From contig MCGO01000124.1 of NCBI GenBank assembly GCA_002104985.1, positions 55,457 to 119,456 on the forward strand: a stretch of 64,000 bases of DNA, read 5' to 3'. Positions within the stretch are counted from its first letter, which is position 1; every line of letters begins with the position of its first letter. Source of the stretch: Rhizoclosmatium globosum. Taxonomy: Eukaryota > Chytridiomycota > Chytridiomycetes > Chytridiales > Chytriomycetaceae. Below are positions 20,199 through 32,533 of this stretch, piece after piece. Below the pieces are notes generated by a model. It was not told the origin of the DNA. It worked only from the letters and a program-made list of their open reading frames with translations, and searched no databases. A program made the translations under genes and the position numbers.

Positions 20199-22435
20199 CT
20201 AAATTAAACTACTCTGGCCGCCGTTACTTGAGTCTCCCCATCCATTCTCTACTTCCAACACACCGCCCCATGAAATCGTGTCAGCTGCACTGGCATCAAT
20301 AGGTAGGGCATTTCCACTTTCACTCGAAGATGACGGTTCGACCATAGACCGAGGCAGACTCAACTCGCTAACAATCATTGGATTCGGCCCTTTGGTACTG
20401 TATACAAAGTTCCCAGTCGCTGTTGGATTGAAGTTTCCAAGATTATTGGCGCTCTGAGTTTTTGAATGTTCATCAGGAGATCCAAATATGGACCAATTCG
20501 GTTCATGTGTGGGGCCTGAGTTATCAACATGACTATCCAATGGAAGTTGAATAGTAGGCTGTTCTTTCGAAGGGGTGCTATGCCACGTCCAATCATCTTC
20601 ATCACTTGTTTTTGAAGGAGTAGGTTGGGTTGTCTCAATCTGCTGAATAACTTCAACAATTGGATCCGCTTTGGGGGCATTGAACACTGGCGGTTTGATC
20701 AACAATGCAGTTTCATTTGAATGAGACTTGTCAGGTATGACTATGTTCGAGATATTCGAGTTTTTAAATGGGGTGCTATCATTTGCAATTGACGTTTCGC
20801 GAGAGTGGCTAGCTTGATCGAAACTTGGTAGCGATGGAGACGGAATAGGTGCAGTTGAACCAGCTCTAGAATTTATCATCGGACTCACGCTTCCAGGAGA
20901 GTATGAATCGATAGGGCTAAGCAAGGGCGATTGAAGTTTCTTGCCAGTGAGGTGAAGTGGCAACGGCGGAGGTGCAAGTCCATCAGCTTGAGCAATGTAC
21001 TCTTTCAAACTATGTTTCTTCAGTTGAATATTTGTGATTCGAATCTCCAGACTCTCTTGATGTTGATGCAATTGCTGAATATACCGAGGATCCTTGGCAT
21101 CCTATAGTTGCAAATGAATTTGAGTATTACTTGAGACTCCAAAGAAGATCATATACCTTTTCCGTGTAGATTTCATAGACTGAGAACATATTTTCAAGAC
21201 TCTGCAGCTTCTGTTTCAATTCCGCCAACTCCTTATCGTATTGTTTGATTTTATCTTGAGCCAGTTTCTTTCCTGCCTTGTGAGGCATAGTCAATATGTT
21301 TCCGTCACCTCCTTCTTTCTCAGCTCTTGCAGCAGAGGGACTTCGACCAAGCCTTTTCCCAGTGATTTCATAGATTGGCTTCTCATCAAATAATATATCT
21401 GGTGGAAACGGCTCATTCGACTTCATTAACTTGATTGCAGCTTCGAAGTCTCGCTGGCCATCGATTGAAGACGTAATGGTATTCATTGCATCTAATCCTT
21501 CTTGAATTGACTTTTGCTGGCTACGAATCATTTCATAGTACTTTTCAAACGCGCTTTTGTATGCCGGAATACGGATCGATTGATCGTAAGCGTTAATCTC
21601 GTTGAGGAGAAAGGGAATTGTTTGGGTGTAAACAACATTTTTGAGTACATTCGTCTCAACTGCAGTAATTTAGTACCAAATAATTAAAAAGATATTTACT
21701 TACTTAATGCTTGCTGGTACGAAGCTATAGACGCTTTCGTAGCGATCTTTTTCTTCTCGACTTCAGCCTTCGCCGTTTCGAATTCAGCAGGCCGACCAGC
21801 TTTAGACGCTCGTTCCATATTCAAAATTGCCATTTCAAGATGCTTGTTGTCAAGATCGTATTTGTCTTTCGCCTTATCGAGAGCCAAGATGTTCTTTTGC
21901 AAGTCCCCAGACACCCTCTTCAAGTCTTCGAACTTGACTTTCAACTTTGATTCCAAGTCAGTGAACGCCATTTTAATTGGTTTCTTGAGCTCAGACTCCA
22001 TCTTGTCGGCCAACGCGATGTGGACTTTTGCAGTATTCTCTGTTTCGTTGAGTAGTTGCGTCCATGCTTGAAAAGTTGAGCTTAACAGAATATTAGAATT
22101 TCGATAGAGGTGTTGTGGTTATGAAGTCTACCTGGAGAGAACAGACTTGTTCACAGCAACGTTTCCTTTCTTGTCCATAGCCAATCGCGTTATCTCATCT
22201 TTATGCGGTTTCGCAAGTTTCTGAAGCTTTTGAGCGTATTCAATTTCAATTTCGGATCGTCGACGGAAATAGTCAGCGACTATGTCGAGATTCTTGGAGG
22301 AAGTTGTTGCAAGAGTTTCCACTTCGAGCCATTGGTCCTAAATATTCAAAGTCAGGCTGGAGTTCTTTCAATAACCAAATAATTAAGTATACTAGCCCAC
22401 AGCTGTGCACCAAAGTCGTTGGAATGGTCGGCCAT
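20199..22435 (-). CDS. F-BAR domain protein
   Basis: Membrane-curvature protein expected to act at endocytic sites or the cell cortex. ATG at 22435 gives MADHSNDFGAQLW, then across an intron VETLATTSSKNLDIVADYF and EIEIEYAQKLQKLAKPH, the FCH motif. Long charged helices follow (21700-22010, ESKLKVKFEDLKRVSGDL), completing the F-BAR dimer. A second coiled coil near 21130-21290 (IKQYDKELAELKQKLQSLE) resembles an HR1-type Rho-binding segment. The last 270 residues are Ser/Pro-rich and disordered with no SH3 domain. The donor site of the first intron (near 22393) does not fit a standard GT in phase. Starts 45 bp from the divergent gene. Confidence 0.85.
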
Positions 22436-22480
22436 TCAGAGAGACAGTTGTTCCAGAAGCTTTGCAAAAACCAAACATCA
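22436..22480. promoter_or_regulatory. Very short shared divergent promoter region
   Basis: Only 45 bp separate the start codons of the F-BAR gene and the Skt5-like gene. Transcription of at least one must start inside the other gene or use extremely short leaders. Confidence 0.5.
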
Positions 22481-25030
22481 TGAGCCAAGTATTTGACCCA
22501 ACAGATCCACGGCGGCAATCACGACCTACTTCATATAACTATCCTTCGATTTCGCCCCAGCAACCGCTCTATGCTCCAAATCCATATTCAGTTCCGATAC
22601 ACCAACAACACCCTTACCAACAAGGGGCAGGCCATATCCAGCCCTACCAGCAGGCACCATTATATCCTCCATTGCATCCATATGGTCACATTCCCGGAAC
22701 CTCTATACCAACTCCAATGCCGTCACCAGCCGAAATAGAAAAGGCAAAAGCCGCTGCCAAAGTCGCCGACTGGATCCGCGATACACCTCTTCCAACATCA
22801 CTCGCATTCGAAGAAGATGACATGGAAGGCTTTGAGTCTGCCAAAGGGAACTTCCAGCCTGGCCGGTCAGGAGGAGGAGGAGCTCCAGTTGCTCTGAAAA
22901 CCAGGGAAGAGATTCAGATGGAGCGGAAGAAAGAAAGAGAAGCTGTTGAGAAGGGTGTGGGAGGATGGGTTGCGCCCGTTGGCCATAACGTGGACAGTCT
23001 GTTTTATAACCCGCAGAAGCCACGTGGAAAGGAACCTGTTGCACCGCTCCCGAATGCGAAACCGAAGGTTGTCGTTTCGCAAAAGGAGGCATTGTCAATG
23101 TTGGAGGCGGCGCGGAATAAGGAGGAAAGCAGTACGGAGGACGAATCATCTTCCGAACCTGATTCAGAACGCGAAGAGATGGATTCATCCACTTCCGAGG
23201 AAAGCGAGACTGCGATGGATAAGGTCCGAGACAAGATGATGCGCATTGCGGATGAGCGAAATCTGTTGGATTCAGAGAGCCATGATTCTGACTCCGATTC
23301 TGATAACGCACCACTTCGCCGAGCCGCTCCAGCATTTTCTGACACAGACTTTCTATTCCAACGTCCTGGGCGTGCTGTTACGAATCGGGCTCCTTCAATG
23401 TACAGTGGACAACCAGCTTTTGCTTCTGACGAAACCGCCAACGATTTGCTGGGATCTGGTACGGAGTCGGAAGATGAGTCTGACTCGGATGCGGAAGGTC
23501 AAAATGTTCGCAAATACTTTCAGTCGTTGGCAATGGAGCCGCCCATTAACGACGTGGATATCGCGTCACTCTCAGAGTATGGTCCTTTCGCAGAACTTGA
23601 GACTTCACCAACCACTTCTCCAAAGCAGCAAAAGTCAGAAGAAAACGAAATCCGATCGCATATTTACGTCAATTTGGTACCAAATGTTCAACATCCAAAA
23701 ACCAATCCGACTGCCGCCCTTGATGCCGTTCAACAAATCATTCCACAGATTCATAAACTCAGTGGCTACCCTGGAGACCAACAGTCTCTGAGTGATCTAT
23801 GTCTACTTGTACTCCAACAAATTTCATTCCTCCATTCCATGACTAATCCAGCTGTGGCGGAAGCACAATTAACTCTCGCTAATTTACACGTCCAAGGATT
23901 CCCAGAATACGAAACGTCATCGCTCAGAATCGATTTGCATCGTGCATTTGTTTTATACGAAAGTAGTGCAAAACGTGGGAACATTGATGCTGTGTTCAAT
24001 GTGGCTCTCAGTCATGAGAAGGGTTGTGGAACACCCGTCAGCTTCAAAAAAGCCGTGCATAATTACAAAAAGGCAGCCTTGAAGTAAGTTATTGTGTGTC
24101 AATAATCGGTAACTTACTGTATTCGTAAGGAATCATCCTGGAGCCATGTTTCGACTTGGAATGGCACTTCAAACTGGACAAATTGGTCTCCCAACGAATA
24201 TGCGTGATTCTATCAAATGGCTTCGTCTCTCTTGTAAGTACGCAACGAAAACATACCCTCACGCATTGTATGAGTTTGCTTTGATGCATGAAACCGGTGT
24301 TACTTCGTTGATTTTCCCCGATTACATCTTCATGGAATCGCTTCTGCATCAAGGTGCTGTATTGGGACACGCTGGCTGTCAAGTGAAGCTGGGAGAAATC
24401 TATGGCGAAGGGTTGTATGGATTCGAGAAAGACCTAGGGAAGAAAGTGTACTACTACTCTCTCGCAGCCGAAAATGGAAGTCCTGAGGTTAGTGCAAAAC
24501 TTGTATTTAATTAAGTCTTATTGTTCAAACAGGGAATGTTTGAGTTGGGTGGAATCTACTTGACTGGTATTCATGATGATACTCTCGACCTCCATCTCGA
24601 CAAGTCTGTACAAGAAGCTGTGCGCTGGGTATCTTTGGCAGCTGAATGTAACTTACCGCGGGCTATATTTGCCATGGGCTTCTTTGCGGAGAAGGGAATG
24701 TCCATCACAGGAAAAGTAAAACCTGATGAAAAGACAGCGCTTCTTTGGTACAAGAAGGCTGCTGTTGCAGGTGAGCCGAAAGCTCTCGATAAGCTTCATG
24801 AAATGGGTATTGAGTTGGATATGAATGTCTTGAGAAAGATGGAGGAATCTCAAAACCAGACCACAGTGACTGGTTTCCAATTGCAACTTGGAGGAGGAGT
24901 TGGAGTCGTAGGAAGTAAGATTAAGAGTGGGGTGAAAGGCGGAATGACTGCTTTGAAGAATCAGGTTGTGGGCAGGCATGGAGCCGTTGATGAGGAGTTG
25001 GATGGAGGTCACAAATGTTTAGTCATGTAA
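22481..25030 (+). CDS. Sel1-repeat protein, chitin synthase activator Skt5/Chs4-like
   Basis: Three exons (22481-24083, 24131-24488, 24532-25030). The N-terminal 250 residues are disordered, Pro/Gln-rich then acidic. Sel1-type TPR repeats begin near 23800 and continue to the end (AEAQLTLANLHVQGFPEY, AVFNVALSHEKGCGTPV, AMFRLGMALQTGQIGLP, CQVKLGEIYGEGLYGFE, MFELGGIYLTGIHDD, AIFAMGFFAEKGMS). The C-terminus is CLVM, a CaaX prenylation signal as in yeast Skt5/Chs4, which links chitin synthase III to the plasma membrane. Both introns join in phase. The role in cell-wall chitin is inferred from the family. Confidence 0.87.
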
Positions 25031-25107
25031 TAGTAATACCAGCATTATGATGTAGCAATAAAGTGTATTGAAGTGTATGAACAAGGACAATAAGGGTTGC
25101 CGAATCA

Positions 25108-25632
25108 AGCCATTTCGACGTCCTTTGATCCAGGAGCCGAGATGATCTTCTTTTCCATGAGTTTTTTCTTGAGGGCCGGGGTCTGGATAAGCTCGACATT
25201 CTTTTGGACGAGCTTCAAGGCCTCGCTTCGTTCCTGGTCCTTCTTTCCAGCCATTCGCTTCTTCATGAAGACTCTCTCTCTCTTTGCCTTGATTTCCTGG
25301 ATTCTCTTCATCGCCTTCAAAGTTGTTGCCATCAATTCACGGTCATATCGCACTGGAATGTTGCGGCGCTTTTCGAATTCAAGGGAGGCATCGACGGTCA
25401 TTTCCTTTCCGGCGGCGACACGGAAGGCCTTGGTCCATCGCACCTTACGTGGGTTACGCTTCATTTTGAAGTTCTTGTGGCATTTGGAGCGACAGAAGCG
25501 GAATTGCTGTGGTGCTGTCAGCGTCTCGATCATCCTCGCTGCGATCCTCACCTTCGCATCGTTTCGCACAAACATCATACCATGGCCAGGATAGACCGTT
25601 GACGAACAGAAGAAGCACTTTTCCAATCTCAT
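25108..25632 (-). CDS. RLP24: Ribosome biogenesis protein Rlp24
   Basis: L24e-family protein that occupies the eL24 site on nucleolar pre-60S particles and recruits the AAA ATPase that releases it. [46 protein letters not shown] and [14 protein letters not shown] are diagnostic, with the zinc-binding CxxC...CxxxC pattern. A 45-nt insert ([14 protein letters not shown] region) between FVRNDAK and FRFCR has GTGAGG...CACAG ends and is an intron that stays open in frame. Removing it restores normal family spacing. Convergent with the Skt5-like gene. Confidence 0.93.
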
Positions 25633-25696
25633 AGTGTTGGGTGGTGGTGGTGGATGGGAAGTGGTTGAAAGAAAAAAAAGAAAGCTGAAACTTCAG

Positions 25697-26524
25697 ATGA
25701 GTGACCTGGTCCGCCTTCGTATATTCAGGACCCCTCGAGCTACAGAATATGAGATTATTGAGTTGGATGCCAAGTATTCAAAGGATCTGAGACAACTGCA
25801 GACTAAAGTGAGCTGACATTCTTTTGCGGGGTTCACCTGGGTGACAACTCTTTTATGCGCCAACTTCGTCTCACTAGATAATGAGTCAACTCGATATCGA
25901 TACGCGTCTATCGGGTCAGTTCAATCCGCAGATACATCCTCTGGTAGGCATCCTGATGATGACAACACGTCCACTGACAATATCGATAGAATAATGCTAG
26001 CGTCCTTTTGACCACGTCAGCCCAACTGGAAGCTATTATGGATTATTCGCAAATATCTTCATATAATTCGACTGAACTTGATCGAAGCTATATCTCTTGG
26101 GAATGTAACAGACGTGTTGTTACGTTGGATGTTTGGATGAATGAAATAGAAGATACTGATCACACAAATGAAATAATTAGTCGTGAGGCAACTGTTGTAG
26201 ATAGCATTGGGAGGATATGGAGGGTAAGTAATTCCATCAATCTGATCCAGCTAAATTAGGAGAATTTGAATATGTAGAGGATGAGCTGAAACCAAAAGAC
26301 GTGATTGAAATTTTAAATGACATCAATTATTATGTATCAGCTCGTGATGTCTCTCCTGTGAAATCTTGGGTGTCCAAAGCAAAGAACTTGATCCGTAAGT
26401 TTTGTGGTCATAATTCTTGCATATTTATGCGGGTACAGCATTAGGAAGTTTATCGGAAGCTGCAGAATCAAGTCATTCAAGATTCAACAAAGTCATTCAA
26501 CCTGCTGTGGTAGGACACAAATAG
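25697..26524 (+). CDS. Unrecognised small multi-exon protein
   Basis: No family recognised. Five short exons connect in phase: MSDLVRLRIFRTPRATEYEI..., then SQLDIDTRLSGQFNPQIHP, then QLEAIMDYSQI...SYISWECNRRVVTLDVWM, then DELKPKDVIEILNDINYY, then SLSEAAESSHSRFNKVI, ending at TAG 26522-26524. The predicted product is roughly 200 aa, soluble, mostly helical. It is divergent from the Rlp24 gene (64 bp between start codons). In-phase joining of every exon supports a real gene. Exon edges are my own reading and could be off by a few codons. Confidence 0.6.
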
Positions 26525-26590
26525 CGTATATCGAATGGATTCCAATTCTTCAATAAATAACCAAAATACCCAGCTAAGCTTCTTCCATAA

Positions 26591-29341
26591 CTACATCCCC
26601 ATTCCCACTGCCTGCACCAGTATCACCTTCCCCATCAGTTTCATCATCTTCCTCATCTTCCCCCCACTTCCTGCACCACCTCCGCTACCACTCATTTTCT
26701 CAAAATCTGGTGTTGACACTCTGGGTCCAACACTATTCGTCGCAACACTCCCCGAGGCCACGCCAACATTCCTTTTCTTGACAAGTTTTCGCTTCCTCGC
26801 TCCAAACTCGCGAAACTTTTGAATTTCCCTCTTTCGATTTGGTGGTGAATCCAAAAACTGTGGAGCTTGTATAACTGGTGGAACTCTTTGTCGTACACAA
26901 AGAACGGTTCGTACGAGTAGAGCGAGAGATCTGACCAAGCAAATACTTTTGGAACGTCGCTGTAAGGACGAGCGTTTGGTGGAAGTGGGTATTTGAAGTT
27001 GGGTCCGAAATTGAGGGTCAAAGTGCCGTGCATATATGAGGAGACGGCTGGGTAGTATTTTCCTGTCGATTTATTTAACATCTAGAGCAGATTGCAACCA
27101 AAAATTACCGTTGTAAGATCCGTAAAAGCGACTCCAAGCTCAACACCATTTTTGAAGTATCTTATTTCACTTCCATGCATTTTAACAAGAGGTTTCGTGC
27201 GGAATTGAACATAGCTGGATTCGACTTTCCACAGTCTGCGAACTAGGTTGTCCATATCGGTCGGTGTTGGTAATGTTATCATTAATCCAAGGACATCGCC
27301 ATCCTCTGCATTTAAAGTTAGAAGATGAGCATAAATCGTAAAACTCCTTACTATATCCTCAGAGAAATTATCTATTCCATCCTTTGATACTGGTCGCGAT
27401 TCATGGAATAGAGTTCCAGGAGAATCACGGAACGAATAACTGAATTGATCATATCCACAAGGTGCTTGAAGGTCGCCGCTGATTTGAGACCACCCAACTC
27501 TGAAAATAACAGAAGTAAGACCTTTTACACAGATTTAACGTCACCAACGTTACCTTGCATGTCCCTTTTCTTTCGAATTGAATGTAACTTCGTAATACCA
27601 ACACCCTTCATAGACGCCATGAGTCGCTTTAGCCATCCGATAGCCCTTATCCGTAAAAACGGTCAACCTGTCAGCAGAAATTTTCATTTGAGGTGCACAA
27701 TGTGTGACTTCAGTCGACAAGAGAACAGGTCCACATTCTGGGTTATGTAAGTCCGGATAAAGCACTGTAAACGTGTCTTCAGTTAAGCATCACAACCAAA
27801 TATCTTTCTTACAAACGGAATTCGCTACATCCACTTCCTCCTGCTCGAGTAGACGTGGCTGCGGTTTAGGCTTGCTTACTCTAGTCTTTCTCGATTCATT
27901 TGCTTCCTTTTTCTGTATCTTTGTAAAGGTCAAACCCTTGACAAATTAATCATTCGCGCTTACATTATTACTGTTTGTGGACTCATTATCGGAGTCCCCA
28001 GTTTCAAGCAGCTTTTTTCCCGTTGTTTCCTTCTTTTTGAAAGCTCCATTTCCAGAAGAACCCGTAATGGGTGCATTCGTTGGCGCAGTCTCTCCGAGTT
28101 CTTGACAGGTAAAGGAGCCTGAGGGGGTCTGGGAGCAGCTCCAGGTAGATCCACAAGCGTTCCATCTGGAAGAATATCAAAGGCAGTGTGTACAGATCGT
28201 CTGCATTCAATTGAGGATGGGAGTGCAGTTTTGTTGAACAGGGCTATCAGGTTGTTGCTGCCTGCAAAAGAGTCAGTCAACCCATCCATCATTTTCGAAT
28301 TCTTATTAAATACAGTACCAGACTCATCGAACTGTTCTTTTCCATTCAAAAACCGCAACTCTTCGACCGGAATACTGCTAGAATTAACTCCACCTCCAGC
28401 CTGCTGAATCGCCGACATCAACGAATGTGTCCAGGTTGCTGCACGATTCTTCAACCAAAATCTGTCCCAATTCGCATCAACAAAAGCAGCCACTTGTTTA
28501 CGAGTAAAGTACAGTCGATCATCATTTGGACCAAGACGCGCCACTGGCGGGATAGATGGAGATTCACGAGACCATGCAATTCGTGATCCAGGAAGAATCG
28601 AAGATTGATGTGTGAGTTGGAATAATGCTAGATGTGCAATGTCCGAAAGGATGAACGCGGTTCGAGATAGCTTTTCTGACGGGGGCTGCGTAGAGCTACA
28701 ACCTTTGCAATAGAATACAAAGAAATCATCGCCAAGGAATGGTGGTTGAGCCCATGTTTTGAATGACTCGATGCATTCTATTTGGAGTGAAAGGAAGTCA
28801 GCAAAAACTAAGGCAGGACGAGTATGAACCTTGATGGAACAACTTCGTGCACTTTCGGCATTTTAAAGGTGGGCGTAGAGGGCTGTGGGAACAAGATTAA
28901 GCTTTTGACAGGTTTAATGCTGCGATGTACCTTGTTTCTTTGGACAGCTCCACAGTAACAAGGCGGAGAGACTCTTTGTTGCGGCTGTGGCTGAAGTTGA
29001 GGCATTTGTTGCACCATTGTGGGAACCAGACGTTGTTGCGAAGGTAGTTGAATCTGGAACAAGGGCATCTGAGGCATCTGCTGCATTTGAGGCATTGGAA
29101 ATGAATAACCAACAGGCACCAGAAACACGGGTTGCTGGTTCATCGGAAGAGACATTGGTAGTTGCATATGCTGAACAGGCTGCTGTTGATGATGCATCAG
29201 GCCTGGATGTTGTTGCGGATGCACAACGTATTGCGGTTGCATCTGCTGAGTAACATGTTGCAGCTGCTGAACTTGTTGCTGGGATTGTTGTTGTTGGGTA
29301 TGGTCTTCTTGCGGGACTGACTGAATTCGTTCTTCAGACAT
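26591..29341 (-). CDS. COMPASS complex subunit Ash2/Bre2-like (PHD-like zinc finger, winged helix, SPRY)
   Basis: Subunit of the Set1/COMPASS histone H3K4 methyltransferase. ATG at 29341 opens a Gln-rich N-terminus (residues 1-140), then a zinc-finger part (CYCG, later CRKCTKLFH), a winged-helix region ([26 protein letters not shown]) and an Ash2-type SPRY domain ([86 protein letters not shown]). The C-terminus ([12 protein letters not shown]... to 26591) is in another frame from the preceding segment, and the zinc-finger joint near 28880 is also off by one base. Both look like 1-nt indels or uncertain splice sites. Confidence 0.87.
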
Positions 29342-29479
29342 CTTTTTTAAAATCAATATTAATATCATCTCAACAATTGAGGAATATTAGCAAATCAATG
29401 GTATTGACACTGGTCTATTATGTTCAACACACAGACATGGATATAGATGAAATGTAACGAACTTGTAATGTACAAAGGT

Positions 29480-30592
29480 CTAGTTTGGTTGCGCTGAACC
29501 AACGGCAGGCTTTACAAGCCAATTAAACCAACCACGAACTGAAACTCGTCGACTAATCTTACTCTTTCGACCTCTAATGCTTTTATCATCCTCTCCAACA
29601 ACCGAAATGGAATCCGCGACAACAACAGGTGAATCAACCAACTCCTCTGTCGCAACTTTCACCACATCCTTCACAGATGCGCCCGTTCCCGCAGTCAAGA
29701 TAGATCCATTCTTATTCGCTGCCGCTGCTGCAAGCGCCTTTTCGCGTTCAATTTGTCCCCGTTCGACACTCAACCGAGATCCCCTTGCAGAGCTCCGTGT
29801 AGAATATGCCTTCTCAAGACGATCTAGCAACGCTTCTTGAGCACTAGACGCGACACCGTTGATTGCGTCAACCCAACTCTGTGCTTCGGCTTCAGAAGAT
29901 GCACGTAGTGTCCAACTGTGTTTTTGAAGTGTTCCAGCTTGAGGGTGGATGTTGTTCCCGTACACTTTCAAGACAGATCGGTCGTCTAAGGACCGTGTGT
30001 GCGCTGGATTTGTTGTTGCAGTGAGGACGATCAGGTAGGATTGGGGGATGTATGTTGGAATTGGTGACGGCTTGAAGAGGAAGAGCTTGCCGTCTTTTGT
30101 GAGTACAAGGTGCTTGTCTTTGTATGTTGGAGGTTGCGGAGTTGTCGTTGGAGGCGTTGGAGTGGTGGCTGGTGATCGGAGGGACAGGAGCGATCTAGTG
30201 TGTTTGGAAAGTTTCTGTATTGGCCCTGATTTGCTGGTTGGGGTGTTAGACGACGAGGTAAGATACCAAGTCAAATACGATAACTTACGCCGGACTTGCC
30301 CATTCTAGGGCTCCAAAGTTGCACTCACTTAGTGAGAGGGCGAGTGCGGACTCTGCGGCTTTCGCTTTAGGGATCAGTCCGGAAGATTCATAACTGCGCT
30401 CAATATGCTCTGGGGTGGAAGTAGGGGAAGAAGCTTGAATGAGTTTGAGCATAACCCAATTTGGTTGAGTGATCTTGGTTACTCACCCAACTCCTGCGTT
30501 ATTGAATTCATGAGCCCTGATAGGCGGGATGTGCATGAATCATCGCTTCGAACTGAGGTGATACTCCGGGTTCGAGAGAGCATGGACATGAC
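29480..30592 (-). CDS. PH-domain protein
   Basis: Three exons: MSMLSRTRSITSVRSDD... (from 30592), EHIERSYESSGLIPKAKAAE..., and a long last exon. The pleckstrin homology domain spans about 29840-30170: YKDKHLVLTKDGKLFLF, SYLIVLTATTN, SVLKVYG, SWTLRASSEAEAQSWVDAIN, ending in the conserved Trp helix. The tail has an Ala/Glu/Arg helix (RGQIEREKALAAAAANK) and a basic end. Likely binds phosphoinositides at a membrane; partners are unknown. Introns join in phase. Upstream on the same strand lies a gene-poor stretch. Confidence 0.8.
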
Positions 30593-31049
30593 GTTGGTGT
30601 TTTTGGTGACTTATTTTTTTGGATTGCCAACCGATTGAGGCTTGGTGATCCAAGACTGGAGACACAGGTTGTGGCTGCACTTTATATCAGCTGCGGGATA
30701 CTTTACCATGGATATTTGCTGCAAGATGTGTATGTTGGATCTGGCCAAGAGCACGTTTGAAGAAGAATATATGTCCGCACGTGTTAGACACATTTTGAAC
30801 AACATCTCCATTGAAGGTTGTGAAGGAGCAACCCGCCAGCGCACGCCTTATTTCGATTTATTAATATCATAGAAAGCATACTTTGAGTTTGAGACAAAAT
30901 TACATAGTATCTTAAGATTAAATTTGAAAATGTTAGACACAGATGTCGAATCCTAATTGCCGTTTCACTAATTGAAAAAGCCAGAGGAAAATCACGCCGT
31001 TCTAAAGCGCGTCTTAGGATGGGGTCCATACTTCCACTTGCTGTAAGAG
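30593..31049. other. Gene-poor stretch
   Basis: About 450 bp between the PH-domain gene and a decayed tetraspan copy. Open frames here show no family resemblance and no paired exons. No RNA gene or repeat was recognised. Confidence 0.4.
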
Positions 31050-31540
31050 ATTATAGTGTTATCATGATTTCCAATTGCCTTTGCCTATGAATTCTAGAAA
31101 TCAAAGTATGCTATTTGTGGCGCTGTTCAAATGCAGGTAATCCATATTTGTCTCTCCCAGAATGATTGTGGTGAAAATCCAACCAGATATGCCTTTGTAG
31201 GAGTCGTTGTCAACAGCCTCAAAATTTTTAATTTATGCTGTGGATAGAAGGGACAAATATGAAATCGTGGATTATTTCCCTGATACTGTGCAGTGTGTCG
31301 TTTTCATTCTTGGATGGATTTGGTTTGCAGACTATACAGTAGGTCTCATTATTAAACTTACGGACCTAATGCGTGGTTGAACTTGCCGCTCATCTTGCGG
31401 GTTATGTATGTGGTTCATTGCTCTGCTTGTGGTGTGTTTCTTATGAATTTCAGTACAGTGTGCTGCTTGATTTCGTGCGCGGCGAAGGAAGGCGAGTTCT
31501 GAGGAAGGTAATGACGCGCTGGCGAGGAATACAACTGTCC
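31050..31540 (+). pseudogene. Degenerate duplicate of the neighbouring tetraspan gene
   Basis: Nucleotide and broken-frame similarity to 31730-32060: a CGENPT-coding stretch at about 31163-31180, WMDLVC against WIWFAEY at about 31310, GACCTAATGCGTGGTTGAA against GACCTAACGAATGGTTGAA, and a GTTATGTATGTGGTTCATTGCT block against the membrane helix region. Several stops and frame changes interrupt it. A tandem duplication followed by decay of the upstream copy explains this best. Confidence 0.7.
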
Positions 31541-31660
31541 ATGGTCTTATGGAGGCATAATTAACCCATCTCATTCATTTTTTGAAGAATTTTTAACCCT
31601 CAAGCTTGGCTACTACCACTCAAAAGTTGAGTTCTCCTTCAAAAAGAAAGGTATCTCATA

Positions 31661-32185
31661 ATGGTTTACAACCCGCAACGCTTCATTCCCCACGTAAACT
31701 TGGGCTACCTCATCGCCTTCGGTATTGGTCTTTCTCGTCACGACTGCGGCGAAAATCCAACAAAGTTTGCTATTGCAAGCATCATCCTCAATGCAATCGC
31801 TCTTCTCCTGTTCTGCATTGATATAAGTGGAAGCCTTTATATCTTCGACATCATTCTTGGTGTAATCCAGTTCGTCTTCTTTGTGTTTGGGTGGATCTGG
31901 TTCGCAGAGTATACTGGTGGCCTCAATGTTGTTCAGTACCTCCAAGCTTATGGACCTAACGAATGGTTGAAGATGCCATTAGTTTTGCAAATCATGTATT
32001 TTAATATGTGGTTGTTTATCGCGTTGAGTTGTCTCGCAGGGTTGTTGCTTTGCCTTACCCTTTGTTGTGGGTGCTTGGGCATTATGACAGACCCCATCAT
32101 TGGCCGAAAAGAATTGAATCCTCAAAACACTGACACTGAGTTGGGAGTCAGAACAAACACGGAAACTGGTTTCGTGACAGCATAA
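31661..32185 (+). CDS. Small tetraspan-type membrane protein of unknown function
   Basis: 174 aa, single exon. Hydrophobic segments: LGYLIAFGIGL, FAIASIILNAIALLLFCI, YIFDIILGVIQFVFFVFGWIWF and MWLFIALSCLAGLLLCLTLCC, followed by a hydrophilic tail. A CGENPT turn follows the first segment, and Cys residues cluster at the end of the last helix (LCCGCLG), possible palmitoylation sites. I recognise no named family. A decayed tandem copy lies just upstream, so the gene belongs to a locally duplicating family. Confidence 0.7.
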   Translation: MVYNPQRFIPHVNLGYLIAFGIGLSRHDCGENPTKFAIASIILNAIALLLFCIDISGSLYIFDIILGVIQFVFFVFGWIWFAEYTGGLNVVQYLQAYGPNEWLKMPLVLQIMYFNMWLFIALSCLAGLLLCLTLCCGCLGIMTDPIIGRKELNPQNTDTELGVRTNTETGFVTA

Positions 32186-32340
32186 TTGTAAATCATTACT
32201 TGACAGTGTTTCGTTTAACCAAAGAAAATAAATTTAAAGTCGTGACTTTTTCCGTCCATATTTTGCATAGACACACATTCCGGTTTGGTTTATTATAAAT
32301 TACTTTACTTCATTATGTATTAAACGCACTTCCAGTCAAT

Positions 32341-32414
32341 GCCTGATTAGCTCAGTGGTTTAGAGCACCCGCCTTTTAAGCGGGTGGTCGCGGGTTCGAC
32401 CCCCGCATTAGGCT
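32341..32414 (+). tRNA. tRNA-Lys (anticodon UUU)
   Basis: All four stems pair: acceptor GCCTGAT/ATTAGGC (one G-U), D-arm GCTC/GAGC, anticodon stem CCCGC/GCGGG with loop CTTTTAA, and T-arm GCGGG-TTCGACC-CCCGC. No intron. A T run follows as the polymerase III terminator. Confidence 0.97.
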
Positions 32415-32533
32415 TTTGCTTTCCATCAGTACCAAATTCACTTTTTTTGTTGTAGGACCTCAGTGACAGTTCCAAAAACTGTACACAAACGCTCATGATA
32501 GTCCAAAACGAAAACTCAAGGTTTATTATGAAA

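Noticed and set aside
22703..23335. 210-codon minus-strand open frame
   Set aside because: Antisense shadow of the Skt5-like coding exon, low-complexity composition.
25500..25550. Sixteen-residue insertion unique to this Rlp24
   Set aside because: Ends in GTGAGG and CACAG and its removal restores family spacing, so it is an intron.
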